DNA of 64,000 nucleotides from NCBI GenBank assembly GCA_963966185.1, contig CAWZYM010000402.1:1213501-1277500 (forward strand), read 5' to 3'. The DNA comes from Rhabditoides inermis. Its lineage: Eukaryota > Nematoda > Chromadorea > Rhabditida > Rhabditidae. Each line of letters starts with the position of its first letter. The first letter of the stretch is position 1. The notes beneath the pieces were generated by a model. That model ran no database searches. It was not told the origin of the DNA and saw nothing but the letters and a program-made list of their open reading frames with translations. This document shows positions 53,818-63,955 of this stretch, one piece after another. A program made the translations under genes and the position numbers.

Positions 53818-54264
53818 AACGTTTTGCCAGATCTATTTTGGTTTGACAACTCGTTTCTGATACAAATCTTGTGTCGTAACAAAAATCAGAGCGAACCACT
53901 GGGTGTCGTCGCGGGCACCTGTGAGCCAGCTTCTAGGCAGTAGACGAGAGTGGATGGAGTAAGGGGAGGAGTCCTGGGTGTGTGTGCGGTGCGTTGACCA
54001 GACGTCCGTGCCAAGCGCCGCGTCGCCAGGGGTTCGGTGTCTGAGGACGCCGGGTCCCGGGCAGACAAGGAGGGGCGTACGGCTCAGGGCCCAAAGGCAG
54101 CAGGCAGAAGCCCCCGCGCGGTGACAGTGGCCGGATCGCGACTGCGAGTACAGTACCACATCCAGCCTCTCTGATACCTTCAGACCTCGAGTCGTTTTTG
54201 CACTTGCATATCTAGAATACATTAACCACCTCACATCCATTCTGAAAACGAGCGGGTTCTCATC

Positions 54265-54337
54265 GCCTCGATAGCTCAGTTGGGAGAGCGTACGACTGAA
54301 GATCGTAAGGTCACCGGATCGATCCCGGTTCGGGGCA
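54265..54337 (+). tRNA. tRNA-Phe (GAA), array copy 2
   Basis: Identical by eye to copy 1, including the ATCGATC T-loop. Confidence 0.85.
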
Positions 54338-54784
54338 AACGTTTTGCCAGATCTATTTTGGTTTGACAACTCGTTTCTGATACAAATCTTGTGTCGTAAC
54401 AAAAATCAGAGCGAACCACTGGGTGTCGTCGCGGGCACCTGTGAGCCAGCTTCTAGGCAGTAGACGAGAGTGGATGGAGTAAGGGGAGGAGTCCTGGGTG
54501 TGTGTGCGGTGCGTTGACCAGACGTCCGTGCCAAGCGCCGCGTCGCCAGGGGTTCGGTGTCTGAGGACGCCGGGTCCCGGGCAGACAAGGAGGGGCGTAC
54601 GGCTCAGGGCCCAAAGGCAGCAGGCAGAAGCCCCCGCGCGGTGACAGTGGCCGGATCGCGACTGCGAGTACAGTACCACATCCAGCCTCTCTGATACCTT
54701 CAGACCTCGAGTCGTTTTTGCACTTGCATATCTAGAATACATTAACCACCTCACATCCATTCTGAAAACGAGCGGGTTCTCATC

Positions 54785-54857
54785 GCCTCGATAGCTCAGT
54801 TGGGAGAGCGTACGACTGAAGATCGTAAGGTCACCGGATCGATCCCGGTTCGGGGCA
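54785..54857 (+). tRNA. tRNA-Phe (GAA), array copy 3
   Basis: Identical by eye to copies 1 and 2. Confidence 0.85.
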
Positions 54858-55304
54858 AACGTTTTGCCAGATCTATTTTGGTTTGACAACTCGTTTCTGA
54901 TACAAATCTTGTGTCGTAACAAAAATCAGAGCGAACCACTGGGTGTCGTCGCGGGCACCTGTGAGCCAGCTTCTAGGCAGTAGACGAGAGTGGATGGAGT
55001 AAGGGGAGGAGTCCTGGGTGTGTGTGCGGTGCGTTGACCAGACGTCCGTGCCAAGCGCCGCGTCGCCAGGGGTTCGGTGTCGGAGGACGCCGGGTCCCGG
55101 GCAGACAAGGAGGGGCGTAGGGCTCAGGGCCCAAAGGCAGCAGGCAGAAGCCCCCGCGCGGTGACAGTGGCCGGATCGCGACTGCGAGTACAGAACCACA
55201 TCCAGCCTCTCTGATACCTTCAGACCTCGAGTCGTTTTTGCACTTGCATATCTAGAATACATTAACCACCTCACATTCATTCTGAAAACGAGTGGGTTCT
55301 CATC

Positions 55305-55377
55305 GCCTCGATAGCTCAGATAGGAGAGCGTACGACTGAAGATCGTAAGGTCACCGGATCGATCCCGGTTCGGGGCA
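55305..55377 (+). tRNA. tRNA-Phe (GAA), array copy 4, D-loop variant
   Basis: The D-loop reads AGATAGGA instead of AGTTGGGA, losing one of the conserved GG pair; otherwise as copy 1. Function is doubtful. Confidence 0.7.
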
Positions 55378-55795
55378 AACGTTTTGCCAGATCTATTTTG
55401 GTTTGACAACTCGTTTCTGATACAAATCTTGTGTCGTAACAAAAATCAGAGCGAACCACTGGGTGTCGTCGCGGGCACCTGTGAGCCAGCTTCTAGGCAG
55501 TAGACGAGAGTGGATGGAGTAAGGGGAGGAGTCCTGGGTGTGTGTGCGGTGCGTTGACCAGACGTCCGTGCCAAGCGCCGCGTCGCCAGGGGTTCGGTGT
55601 CGGAGGACGCCGGGTCCCGGGCGGACAAGGAGGGGCGTACGGCTCAGGGCCCAAAGGCAGCAGGCAGAAGCCCCGCGCGGTGACAGTGGCCGGATCGCGA
55701 CTGCGAGTACAGAACCACATCCAGCCTCTCTGATACCTTCAAACGCTGCCGCACTCGCCGCTCTCACCGGAGTCATCAACTCTCTCGTACCCCTC

Positions 55796-56365
55796 ATGCG
55801 ATCTGCCCCTCCCCACACCACACACTCTCTCACATACGCTGACGTCTGCCGCGCCGTACACAAGGACCGCGAGGTCTATCTGGATAAGGCCACCCGCCTG
55901 GTGATTGTGGGGAGGAAGGAGTGCGAGAATATGGAGGACACTCTCGAAGCGGACAAGGACTTCCTCCGCCAGCTGGTTGAGGGATGTGGAGACTCCACCA
56001 TCTTCGAGGAGTACAGGGAGGGACGGATCACCTTCCACCGGCACCTCAACTTCCGCCGCACGCCGACCACCAACCGGGTCATGAAGGTGCAGATGGCATC
56101 CTCTCTCCTGCGAGATGCCTTCCTGTCTGCCATCTGGAGAAGCAGGCACGACGGACTGGATGGACTGCAGTTTGCCTATGCGCGCCGCGACTTCACTACC
56201 GAGGAGCTCAAGTTGGAGCGAGAGCTGAAGGAGGAGTGCAAAAAGCTCAACGAGGCGGCTGGCATGGTGGTTTGGGTGATCCGTGACTGCCAGAAGTACA
56301 AGCTGCCCAAGCCTCGCCCATTCAATGAACCACAGTCTCACTCGCAGCGTGACTGTGCACTCTGA
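55796..56365 (+). CDS. Retrotransposon ORF1, N-terminal frame
   Basis: 189 aa, first ATG after the element boundary. It encodes a charged nucleic-acid-binding-like region with FAYARRDFTTEELKLERELK and GMVVWVIRDCQKYKLPKPRP, the pattern of nematode non-LTR ORF1 proteins (a basic R-R-D-F-T-x-E-E block followed by a VVRD-like strand). It stops at TGA just as the next overlapping frame opens, so the original ORF1 may be broken by a +1 shift or use one. Confidence 0.65.
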   Translation: MRSAPPHTTHSLTYADVCRAVHKDREVYLDKATRLVIVGRKECENMEDTLEADKDFLRQLVEGCGDSTIFEEYREGRITFHRHLNFRRTPTTNRVMKVQMASSLLRDAFLSAIWRSRHDGLDGLQFAYARRDFTTEELKLERELKEECKKLNEAAGMVVWVIRDCQKYKLPKPRPFNEPQSHSQRDCAL

Positions 56366-56687
56366 TCCCGCGCCCCAGCCGCCTGCGCTCTCTTCGTCTG
56401 CGCACTCTCTCGCGCCTCCCGATGACTCGTCTCTCTCTCCTCGCCCGCCGCAGCCTGCTGCCACCCGCGGCTCTTCCCGCGGGCGTGCTCGCTCCCGTGG
56501 AGTGTCGAGGGGTTCTAGGAGGGGTGTTTCCTCGGCGTCCACTTCCACTGTGCGCCGCGCATCTAAGAAGCGTAACCAGACCTCTGCTGTGCTCTCGCCT
56601 GTTTCAGAGGTGCAGCAGAAGAAGATGCGTGACGAGGACATGACCGATGCCGCCCCGGAGACAACCACCGTTGATGCTGTGCCCTAG
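56283..56687 (+). CDS. Retrotransposon ORF1, C-terminal frame
   Basis: 134 aa in the +1 frame, overlapping the preceding ORF by 83 nt. Pro/Ser/Ala-rich then Arg-rich (RGSSRGRARSRGVSRGSRRG), consistent with the basic RNA-binding tail of an ORF1 protein. It probably continues the 55796 frame rather than being a separate protein. Confidence 0.5.
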   Translation: MTARSTSCPSLAHSMNHSLTRSVTVHSDPAPQPPALSSSAHSLAPPDDSSLSPRPPQPAATRGSSRGRARSRGVSRGSRRGVSSASTSTVRRASKKRNQTSAVLSPVSEVQQKKMRDEDMTDAAPETTTVDAVP

Positions 56688-56723
56688 GACAGCTGCCCCT
56701 TCCCCGTAGACTGCTCCGTACAG

Positions 56724-59600
56724 GTGGGTTTTACAGTTTCTCATGTTTCGCAGACCTCTTCTCTTCCCTCTCTAAGTGATGTTCCATTGTCTATATTTTT
56801 GTTGCTAAATGCGCGCTCCGCTAGGAATAAGCTGTATGATCTTGATAATTTACTGAACCGCGTCAAACCCTTGATTTGTGGGATTACTGAGTCTTGGTGC
56901 AATAGTTGTGATAACATGAATAGTCTGTGTATGAATGGCCGCTACACGATGTATCGATCTGATCGCGCCTCACATGCCGGCGGCGTTCTTTTGCTTTGTG
57001 ACTCTTCTCTCTCTGTAAAACTTATAGCAACCAAATCCATAAATGGTCTTTGTGAATTTGTATGTGTGGATATTCTCGCGTCTAAACATTTCCGTATTCA
57101 AAAACCTTTGCGATTAATCACTGTTTACCGTACTCCCGGGAAAACTTCGCAAATCAAATCTACCGGCGCTATTCTCATATCCGAACTTGAAAACCTTTTG
57201 CTACCTGATAGTCATTTCCATATCATCCAGGGAGATTTCAATGCGCCCTCGGTGGACTGGAATTCATTCCAGGCCGCCGAGGCATTTGATCGCTCTTTGG
57301 CAGCCTTTGCCTCACTCCACTCACTGTGTCAGCTGGTACGCCATGCTACTATGGTGAGGCGAGTCGGGCAAAGGGCTCATACTCTCGATATCGTACTCAC
57401 CGATTCCATATCGCTTTTTCAAAATGTCAGTGTGCTGCCGCGTTTCTCTCTCTGTGATCATTTACCAGTTGAGTTTCGGTTGCGACTCGGAGTGGGTGAA
57501 GCAGTGAGAGAGACGCCCCGCCTGGCATATCGGAGAGCGAAATGGGATGAGATAAACAAGGCAATTGCGTGCACTGACTGGACATATGATTTCATTGGTT
57601 TGACATTAGAACAGGCTACACTTCTTTTTACCGAGCGAATGAAACTTCTTATTACTAACTTCATCCCTCTCCTTCCCCCGCGTAGAGCAACTAACCCGCC
57701 AAAACATGTCGAGAAATTAAGAAAACAAGCATTGCGATATTCGATCCTACATCCCGAGTCTAGAAAATCTGATAAAGCTCAGCGCAAATTACGCAAAGCG
57801 TTATTTTCATGGCATTGTAAGAGGGAAGCGCGGCTGATCGCGGGAGGGAACAAGCGGGCGCTCTTTCGAGATGTGCGCGCTAGGCTCTTCCCCGCGGATG
57901 GCATCGCGTCTCTCTCTCGAAATGGTGTTTTGGTGCATGAGTCACGGGAGAAGGCGGAGCTTTTCGGTGAGCATTTTGATGCGATATTCTCGCCTCAGGG
58001 TGCCCCTCCGACAGGTGCCGTGCTCCCGCAACACACACATCAACTCACGTCCATTCAAATATCCTATGCAGAAATACATAAAACCATTCAACGATTAGCA
58101 TCAAAAACTAATACCAGTCCCGATGGCATCACTCAAACTTTTCTGAAGAACACGGTAGATACTATTAGTGTCCCACTTTCGATTCTTTTTTCAATGTCCA
58201 CATCGGTCTGCGCAGTCCCCCGAATCTGGAGACTGGCGTATATCAAGCCATTGTTCAAAAAGGGATCTCGTGATAACATCTCCAATTACCGCCCTATTAG
58301 TCTTACCAGCAGTGTTGCCAAAGTCCTTGAACGCATTTTTGTTAAACAATTGACTTCATTCCTCGAATCAAATAACCTTATCTCATCTAAGCAGTTTGGT
58401 TTTCGCAAGAATCGTTCGACAGGCGCTCAACTCATTCAGTGCTATAGTCATTGGTTGAAACATGTTTCTAACGGTTTTGTGATTGATTGCATATACATCG
58501 ATTTTAAGAAAGCTTTCGACAATATAAACCATTCTCTTTTATTTAATAAGTTGCATTCGCTCGGTGTAAGAGGAAATGTATTGGGGTGGATTCGTAGCTT
58601 CCTGTCCGACCGTTGCCAACAGGTGATGGTTGGAGAGGAACTTTCCGCACCAAGACTCGTCAATTGCGGCGTGCCGCAAGGGTCGTGCCTGGGCCCAATA
58701 TTGTTCAATGTGTATATCAATGACATCATAGCGCATTTGCCTGATTATGTTTCGTGTGAGTTATATGCAGATGATTTGAAAGTTTCTTTCGCATTTGATA
58801 AAGACGATCTTTCTGCCAAATCCAAGTTTCAATGTGCCATTGACACAATTACTGATTGGTCTCATCAATGGGGATTACAAATTTCCACTGAAAAGACACA
58901 AATTTTGCACATTGGTCGCCGAAATCCCCGATTTGAGTATACAGCAGGCGGCACCACTCTCGCACCTGCTAACTCAGTCCGGGATTTGGGCATAACTATG
59001 AGCACTTCTCTGGTATTTGACTCTCACTATGACCTCATCATTCAAAATACGCTCAACTCAATCAATGATTTTCTGAGGGTTTATCAAACGAGAAATTTAC
59101 ATGTCTTGGTTGTTGCCTACACCACCTATTTCCGATGTAAATTGGAGTACTGCACTGAGCTGTGGAACCCTCAGGATGTGGGATCGGTGAATGCGATAGA
59201 ATCTGTGCAGCGATACTATACGCGCCGAATATGTCGCCGCGCTGGTTTGTTCTCACTCACCTATCCCCAACGATTACAACTTCTCGGCTTACAAACATTA
59301 GAGCAACGGCGCATTCTGAATGATGTGGCATACATGCATAAAGTGACCACAAACTCTACATACCTTGACTATCATGGTCTTTTCAACTTTGTACCAACTC
59401 GTTCTCGCACTTCTCATGGGTGGCGCGTGGTTCCGTGTTTTGATACAGCCCTTAAGAGCAGTGCATTTTTCAACAGGATTTATAGGCTTTGGAACTCACT
59501 CCCCCCTTCCATAGTAATGTCTGCAAAACATGAAACTGTGAAATCCTTCCTAGAAAGTAATCCCCATTTGTTGCCAGTTTCGAAGATTCGTAGACTGTAG
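56724..59600 (+). CDS. Retrotransposon ORF2: endonuclease plus reverse transcriptase
   Basis: 958 aa, uninterrupted. An APE-type endonuclease comes first (LLLNARSARNKL, GITESWC, GDFNAPSVDW at about 169-178, LCDHLPVEF). The reverse transcriptase then shows NYRPISLTSSVAKVLER, FGFRKNRST (about 558), YIDFKKAFDNINH (motif A), GVPQGSCLGPILFN (about 648) and YADDLKV (about 680). The C-terminal region (RRICRRAGL, YPQRLQLLGLQTLEQRR, FFNRIYRLWNSLPPSIV) is typical of CR1/Jockey-superfamily elements and would carry out target-primed reverse transcription. All catalytic residues look intact. Confidence 0.95.
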   Translation: MGFTVSHVSQTSSLPSLSDVPLSIFLLLNARSARNKLYDLDNLLNRVKPLICGITESWCNSCDNMNSLCMNGRYTMYRSDRASHAGGVLLLCDSSLSVKLIATKSINGLCEFVCVDILASKHFRIQKPLRLITVYRTPGKTSQIKSTGAILISELENLLLPDSHFHIIQGDFNAPSVDWNSFQAAEAFDRSLAAFASLHSLCQLVRHATMVRRVGQRAHTLDIVLTDSISLFQNVSVLPRFSLCDHLPVEFRLRLGVGEAVRETPRLAYRRAKWDEINKAIACTDWTYDFIGLTLEQATLLFTERMKLLITNFIPLLPPRRATNPPKHVEKLRKQALRYSILHPESRKSDKAQRKLRKALFSWHCKREARLIAGGNKRALFRDVRARLFPADGIASLSRNGVLVHESREKAELFGEHFDAIFSPQGAPPTGAVLPQHTHQLTSIQISYAEIHKTIQRLASKTNTSPDGITQTFLKNTVDTISVPLSILFSMSTSVCAVPRIWRLAYIKPLFKKGSRDNISNYRPISLTSSVAKVLERIFVKQLTSFLESNNLISSKQFGFRKNRSTGAQLIQCYSHWLKHVSNGFVIDCIYIDFKKAFDNINHSLLFNKLHSLGVRGNVLGWIRSFLSDRCQQVMVGEELSAPRLVNCGVPQGSCLGPILFNVYINDIIAHLPDYVSCELYADDLKVSFAFDKDDLSAKSKFQCAIDTITDWSHQWGLQISTEKTQILHIGRRNPRFEYTAGGTTLAPANSVRDLGITMSTSLVFDSHYDLIIQNTLNSINDFLRVYQTRNLHVLVVAYTTYFRCKLEYCTELWNPQDVGSVNAIESVQRYYTRRICRRAGLFSLTYPQRLQLLGLQTLEQRRILNDVAYMHKVTTNSTYLDYHGLFNFVPTRSRTSHGWRVVPCFDTALKSSAFFNRIYRLWNSLPPSIVMSAKHETVKSFLESNPHLLPVSKIRRL

Positions 59601-59813
59601 TCAACTTTCGATGCTTTCTGTATCATTTTACACTTTTTTTTTCTCTCTCATACCGTATGCCATTGCTCATTTTGCTGTATTGAACTGTTTCTCCAAATGT
59701 ACACGGTAATAAACTTATTATTATTATTTAAAACCTCGAGTCGTTTTTGCACTTGCATATCTAGAATACATTAGCCACCTCACATCCATTCTGAAAACGA
59801 GCGGGTTCACATC

Positions 59814-59890
59814 GCCTCGATAGCTCAGTTAGTTGGGAGAGCGTACGACTGAAGATCGTAAGGTCACCGGATCGATCCCGGTTTGAGGCA
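59814..59890 (+). tRNA. tRNA-Phe (GAA)-like, copy 5, with 4-nt D-loop insertion
   Basis: A GTTA-type duplication lengthens the D-loop (CTCAGTTAGTTGGGAGAG). The 3' acceptor strand reads TTGAGGC, changing one pair with GCCTCGA. The anticodon GAA and the ATCGATC T-loop are kept. Likely a pseudo-tRNA. Confidence 0.6.
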
Positions 59891-60275
59891 AACGTTTTGC
59901 CAGATCTGTTTTGGTATGATAACTCGTTTCTGATACAAATCTTGTCTCGCAGCAAAAATAAGAGCGAAGCACTGGGTGTCGTGGCGGCACCTGTGAGCCA
60001 GCTTCTAGGCAGTAGACGAGAGTGGATGGAGTAAGGGGAGGAGTCCTGGGTGTGTGTGCGGTGCGTTGACCAGACGTCCGTGCCAAGCGCCGCGTCGCCA
60101 GGGGTTCGGTGTCGGAGGACGCCGGGTCCCGGGCAGACAAGGAGGGGCGTAGGGCTCAGGGCCCAAAGGCAGCAGGCAGAAGCCCCCGCGCGGTGACAGT
60201 GGCCGGATCGCGACTGCGAGTACAGTACCACATCCAGCCTCTCTGATACCTTCAGACCTCGAGTCGTTAATGCAG

Positions 60276-61012
60276 GTGCATATCTAAAAACCATTTTGGT
60301 TTAGGTTTTTCGTGGACTGTGAACTCGTCATTCACTGTTTGCGAGATGTTCGTCTCCTTAGGTCTCGGTAGAAAGCGGCGTAAAGACTTCAGAAAATCGC
60401 CATCTTTCTGCAAACGAACATGGTCTTCTCCAAACAGCGTAGATGATGTCTGTGATTTTTCAACGTGTGCAAGACTTCACTTCTTCCACACTCTTACACA
60501 TCTATTGGTGCTCTTTAAAGTGACAATTTCACCTAAAAATGATATTTTACTGATGAAAAGTTAATGGAAACATCAAATAACATCTAATAGGCCTGCAAAC
60601 TAGAACTTTTTTCATGATCTTAAACTATTTTTTGCCCCAAAAAATAGTTGATTTTAAATGGTTTGTGGGTAAAAAGTAAGGTTACATCACAGTTGAGTGT
60701 CTAAAACGTCTTGAATGATTGGAATCTTAAAATAAAATTTTGAGATGAAACTCAGTTTCTAGCGTAAACTTGAGTCGTAGAAGCCGATAAACACATTCCC
60801 ATGTGATACGCATTTCGAGTTCAATAGTTATAACCAGAATTTGTAAAGCGCGCCAATTCAAAATTCAAAATTTTTCCGATTGCGGATCAATAAAGTTGTC
60901 ACTTTAAAAGAAGTTAGGAACACAGAAGCTACAAAGTCTGTATCACAGGAAGTATCACATGATGCTCCATGGTCCTTTGTTGACAATCGTCTGTGGTGGC
61001 TGAGGACCCTTG
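60276..61012. other. Intergenic AT-rich region with a TIR element
   Basis: Apart from the TIR element at 60503-60912 nothing gene-like is seen before the candidate exon at 61013. Confidence 0.4.
60503..60912. repeat. MITE-like element with TTTAAAGTGACAA termini
   Basis: The left end CTTTAAAGTGACAATTTCAC and the right end GTTGTCACTTTAAAAG are inverted over about 14 nt and enclose about 400 bp of AT-rich non-coding DNA. Only one copy is in the window. Confidence 0.55.
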
Positions 61013-61111
61013 ATGAATTCTAAATACGCCGCTGTGTTCTCGGATGCTCCTCTCCGGAGGGAACACTTCGCCCCCGCCATTTTCTGCTTTGCTATAGCCG
61101 TTCTTCCGCGG
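61013..61111 (+). CDS. Candidate isolated first exon
   Basis: ATG at 61013 opens 33 codons (MNSKYAAVFSDAPLRREHFA then PAIFCFAIAVLPR) and stops at a perfect GTGAGT donor in phase 0, followed at once by (CT)n like many true exons here. It could be an alternative 5' exon of the gene at 62361 (also read in phase 0) but no acceptor links them clearly. Confidence 0.3.
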
Positions 61112-61630
61112 GTGAGTCTCTCTCTCTCTCTCTCTCTTTCTCTTTCTCCGTTGTGTGAACTTCGCACGCGGATTCGCTTTTTGCGCAACGCTTCTCCATG
61201 CCAAACTCTGAGGTCACTCACGGACTCTCGGGACGATGAATTCCAATGAGCATATTCGGGGGTGGCAGACGGCCGAGGACGACTGCTCATTTCGTCATTT
61301 CATTGCCCCGGCCATATAAGCGCCGTCTGCGTACGACCCCATTGTTGTATGGCCATATCTCCCTCCTCCCCCCTCTTCCTCCCCCAATTTCCGCGCATTT
61401 GCATGCGCGAGCGATTGTCTCTGATTGTTCGCTTGCACTCTCTCCCGCTATCTTGAGACCTTATGTTTCTCGGGTTTCAGCACCGCGTGTGTGTGTGTGT
61501 GTGTGACGTTGTGATGGAATGTCGATATGGCATGGGAAAGGGTGTCCTCTCGCCCTCCCCGAAAAAGTGACCCTCGTTATTAGCTCACATTCGCGCACTT
61601 TGTCGCGCTTTGTCTCTCACACAACTGTGC

Positions 61631-61800
61631 CATACTCTACGCCAGAGCGCGATAGTTTCCGATCTACCTCGCTTTCAGTTCGAAACACGGTGCCATAACC
61701 GGTCAGCCTCTCTTGTTTTGCGCTATTGCCGAGAGCTGACTCTCCGTCTTCCTCTGATCTACAATACCGCGCGCAACTTATTGCGAGTATAGAACTATAG
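61631..61800 (-). repeat. Dispersed repeat R1, copy 4, inverted
   Basis: Reverse-complement orientation: starts TACTCTACGCCAGAGCGCGA and ends CGCAACTTATTGCGAGTATA. Matches the copies at 10221, 12895 and 30252. Confidence 0.8.
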
Positions 61801-62323
61801 TGCTAGTGTGTTGCATCAGCTCGCCTAGCCGGAGGGTAATTGTATTATCCCAATGTGTGTGGGTGCGCGAGCGGGGGGATCGTTTCGATCCTCGTTTGAG
61901 AGGGCATCAGTAGCCCGCCCTCTCTCTCTCTCTCCCTCCCCCCTCTCTCTTGCCTCATTTGAATAGCCAGCTGTCTCGAGGCGGCTCTGTGCCTCCCATC
62001 CTTCCTGTCACCCCTCCACACTGATTCCCCTCATTTTCGCGGCTTTCTCTCACATCACCACCACGCTGTATCTTTTTTCGGCTATTGTAGTCGTGTCTAT
62101 CCAATGCATTCGCTATTAGTATTATTACTGCTAATCCGCGATGGCTCTCGGCTATTCGACGCGCTACTTGGGTATGCATGCGCGAGCGCATAATTTATGC
62201 CGCCATTGTGTCCACTCTACCTGCCATTTGCGCTCTCTCTCTCTCTCTCTTACTGAAAACGCGCTACATAAACGTTTGTTTGAGTGCAAAGTGTGATGAG
62301 AGTGCACCGAACCATGGCTAGTG

Positions 62324-62330
62324 TATAAAA
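62324..62330 (+). promoter_or_regulatory. TATA box upstream of the last gene
   Basis: TATAAAA in CTAGTGTATAAAAGCTGG, 37 nt upstream of the ATG at 62361. A short out-of-frame ATG at 62351 opens a small overlapping upstream frame. Confidence 0.6.
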
Positions 62331-62360
62331 GCTGGCGTGGTGGTAGAAAGATGTTGTGTG

Positions 62361-63028
62361 ATGGACGACGCGCGGCCGGTCCGCTCCCCGGGGACGTTGG
62401 TGTTGCAGACGAGGGCGGGGTCGATGCCTGGAGGCGGGCATGTGTCGCGGATCAGTGAGATGCGGGAGGCGGCTGCGAGCGGCAGCGACACTCCGGGAAC
62501 TCCGAGAAGCTGCAGCTGGAGCAGAACCACCAAGGCGAGGAGCAGAAGCGAGGCGCCTAGGAAAATTAGAAGCAATGTGAGTGCTGGGTATTTTTTTTCT
62601 TTCAAATTTAATTGTGTTACATTATTTCCCAGTATTTTTAGAGATATACACTAGTTTCTTGTTTTGTTTTTAATTTGTTTGACCGTAACCATGGTTGATA
62701 TGCTACATTTTCATCCCGTTATAAGTTTAGTTGTGATAGCTGCAGTGAATATTCTGCAAACTATTCTTCCTGAAAAAAATGATACGAAAAAATTTACTGT
62801 AATTGAAAAATAATTTTAAAGTAATTTAGTTTATGAAACAATTGAGTCCTCAGTCTGAGAACCTGAATATTCATTCAATCCTTTTAAACTCGTTGGTTAC
62901 AGACAGTGAGCCAGTTACATCTATTTACTTTTTTCTATTTCCTATATTCCAGGCCCCGGAGCATTTCGGGTGTTTCGCGCGCGCTATTTCCAGTGTTTCG
63001 CATCTGCATAATGCTAATCCATGCGTCG

Positions 63029-63082
<54 letters not shown>

Positions 63083-63955
63083 CCTCCATCTCTCTCTCTC
63101 TCTCCCCTCTTTCTCTCTATCTCTCTCGTGTTCGACCGGTCCATATATGCATAGCATGTAGGTGTGTCTACTATTGACTCACTCTCTCTCTCTCGTTTCC
63201 TCTAAGCAACCACGCGCGGTCGTGGCACTAGTGGCAGGCGGCGTCTATGAATGTCATTGTCATCTCACCTACCCATCCCCGTCCGCCCACCCTCCAGCGA
63301 ATCGTCCAACTAGCCACCCCCAAAGTAATCACATCAATAAGTATCATACATACGTAACTTATGTTTTGTTTTTCTGTACTATGTTTTCTAATTATATTTT
63401 TTTTCAGAGTGCGAGTAGGATAAAAGAGGACCAGGAGGAGGCAGATAGGAGGTGAATGCAGTTTATTTGTTTATTAATATATTATTTATGATGTCATCAT
63501 TGATTATGTTGTTGTTCTACTAAGAAATGCTAAATGGATATTTTCGAGATATGTTCGCATCTATTTTCAAATTGTGCTAATCGCCTAAATCTTACTTGCA
63601 CAAATAATCGCTGAATGAGTTTATAGAATAGAATAATTTATTATGACATACACACAATTGGAACAATGAAATAGTACAGCTACGGTGTGGAACTGTTCGT
63701 ATTTCGAATTGCGGGGCTTCACTTTTTTCTTCTTCTTTCATTGTTGGAAAAGCATTTGTCTCATCACTCATAGGGAATGACATTCCAATTCTTCTCAGCC
63801 GAAATCGAGACAAAGTCTTGAATTAAAACGACTGTGACTTTCGATTAATTTGTTTTTGGATTAATTGATTGCAGAGCGAATGCGGAGGCGGCGTTCGTGG
63901 AGTGGGTGAAGCGGAAGGCACTCATGCCCCGGGAACCCCGAGCATCTCCCTCCAG
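62361..63955 (+). CDS. Unrecognised protein, first three exons (runs off the window)
   Basis: Exons 62361-62576, 63408-63451 and 63875-63955 join in phase (0, 2) and the third ends at a GTAGAG donor, so the gene continues beyond 64000. The N-terminus MDDARPVRSPGTLVLQTRAG and the following Ser/Arg-rich stretch (TPGTPRSCSWSRTTKARSRS) look disordered. Exons 2-3 encode a charged, helical segment RIKEDQEEADRRANAEAA followed by FVEWVKRKALMPR, of the kind seen in coiled-coil cytoskeletal or ciliary proteins. No family assigned. A TATA box lies 31-37 nt upstream of the ATG. Intron 1 contains a (CT)n array at 63030-63110. Confidence 0.65.

Larger units (their letters stand above)
55741..59732 (+). mobile_element. 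CR1/Jockey-type non-LTR retrotransposon, nearly full length
   Basis: The element interrupts a 520-bp unit: intact units read GATACCTTCAGACCTCGAG, whereas here the sequence leaves the unit after GATACCTTC (55740) and returns at ACCTCGAG (59733). It carries an ORF1 region (55796-56687, two frames), ORF2 (56724-59600) and a 3' end AATAAACTTATTATTATTAT. The target-site duplication is absent or at most 1-2 nt, with loss of about one base. An intact ORF2 suggests recent insertion. Confidence 0.9.
53528..60275. repeat. 520-bp tandem repeat carrying tRNA-Phe, interrupted by a retroelement
   Basis: The same block recurs at an exact 520-nt spacing: GCCTCGATAGCTCAG at 53745, 54265, 54785 and 55305. A partial unit opens the array at about 53528. 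A fifth unit is split at about 55740 by the CR1-like element and resumes at about 59733, followed by a final partial unit to about 60275. Units are nearly identical in the first three copies and slightly diverged towards the right end. Apparent 189-codon minus-strand frames repeat with the unit and read through the tRNA, so they are not genes. Confidence 0.95.

Noticed and set aside
53833..55442. Three repeated 189-codon minus-strand frames
   Set aside because: They recur with the 520-bp unit and read antisense through the tRNA; no domain and no independent evidence of coding.
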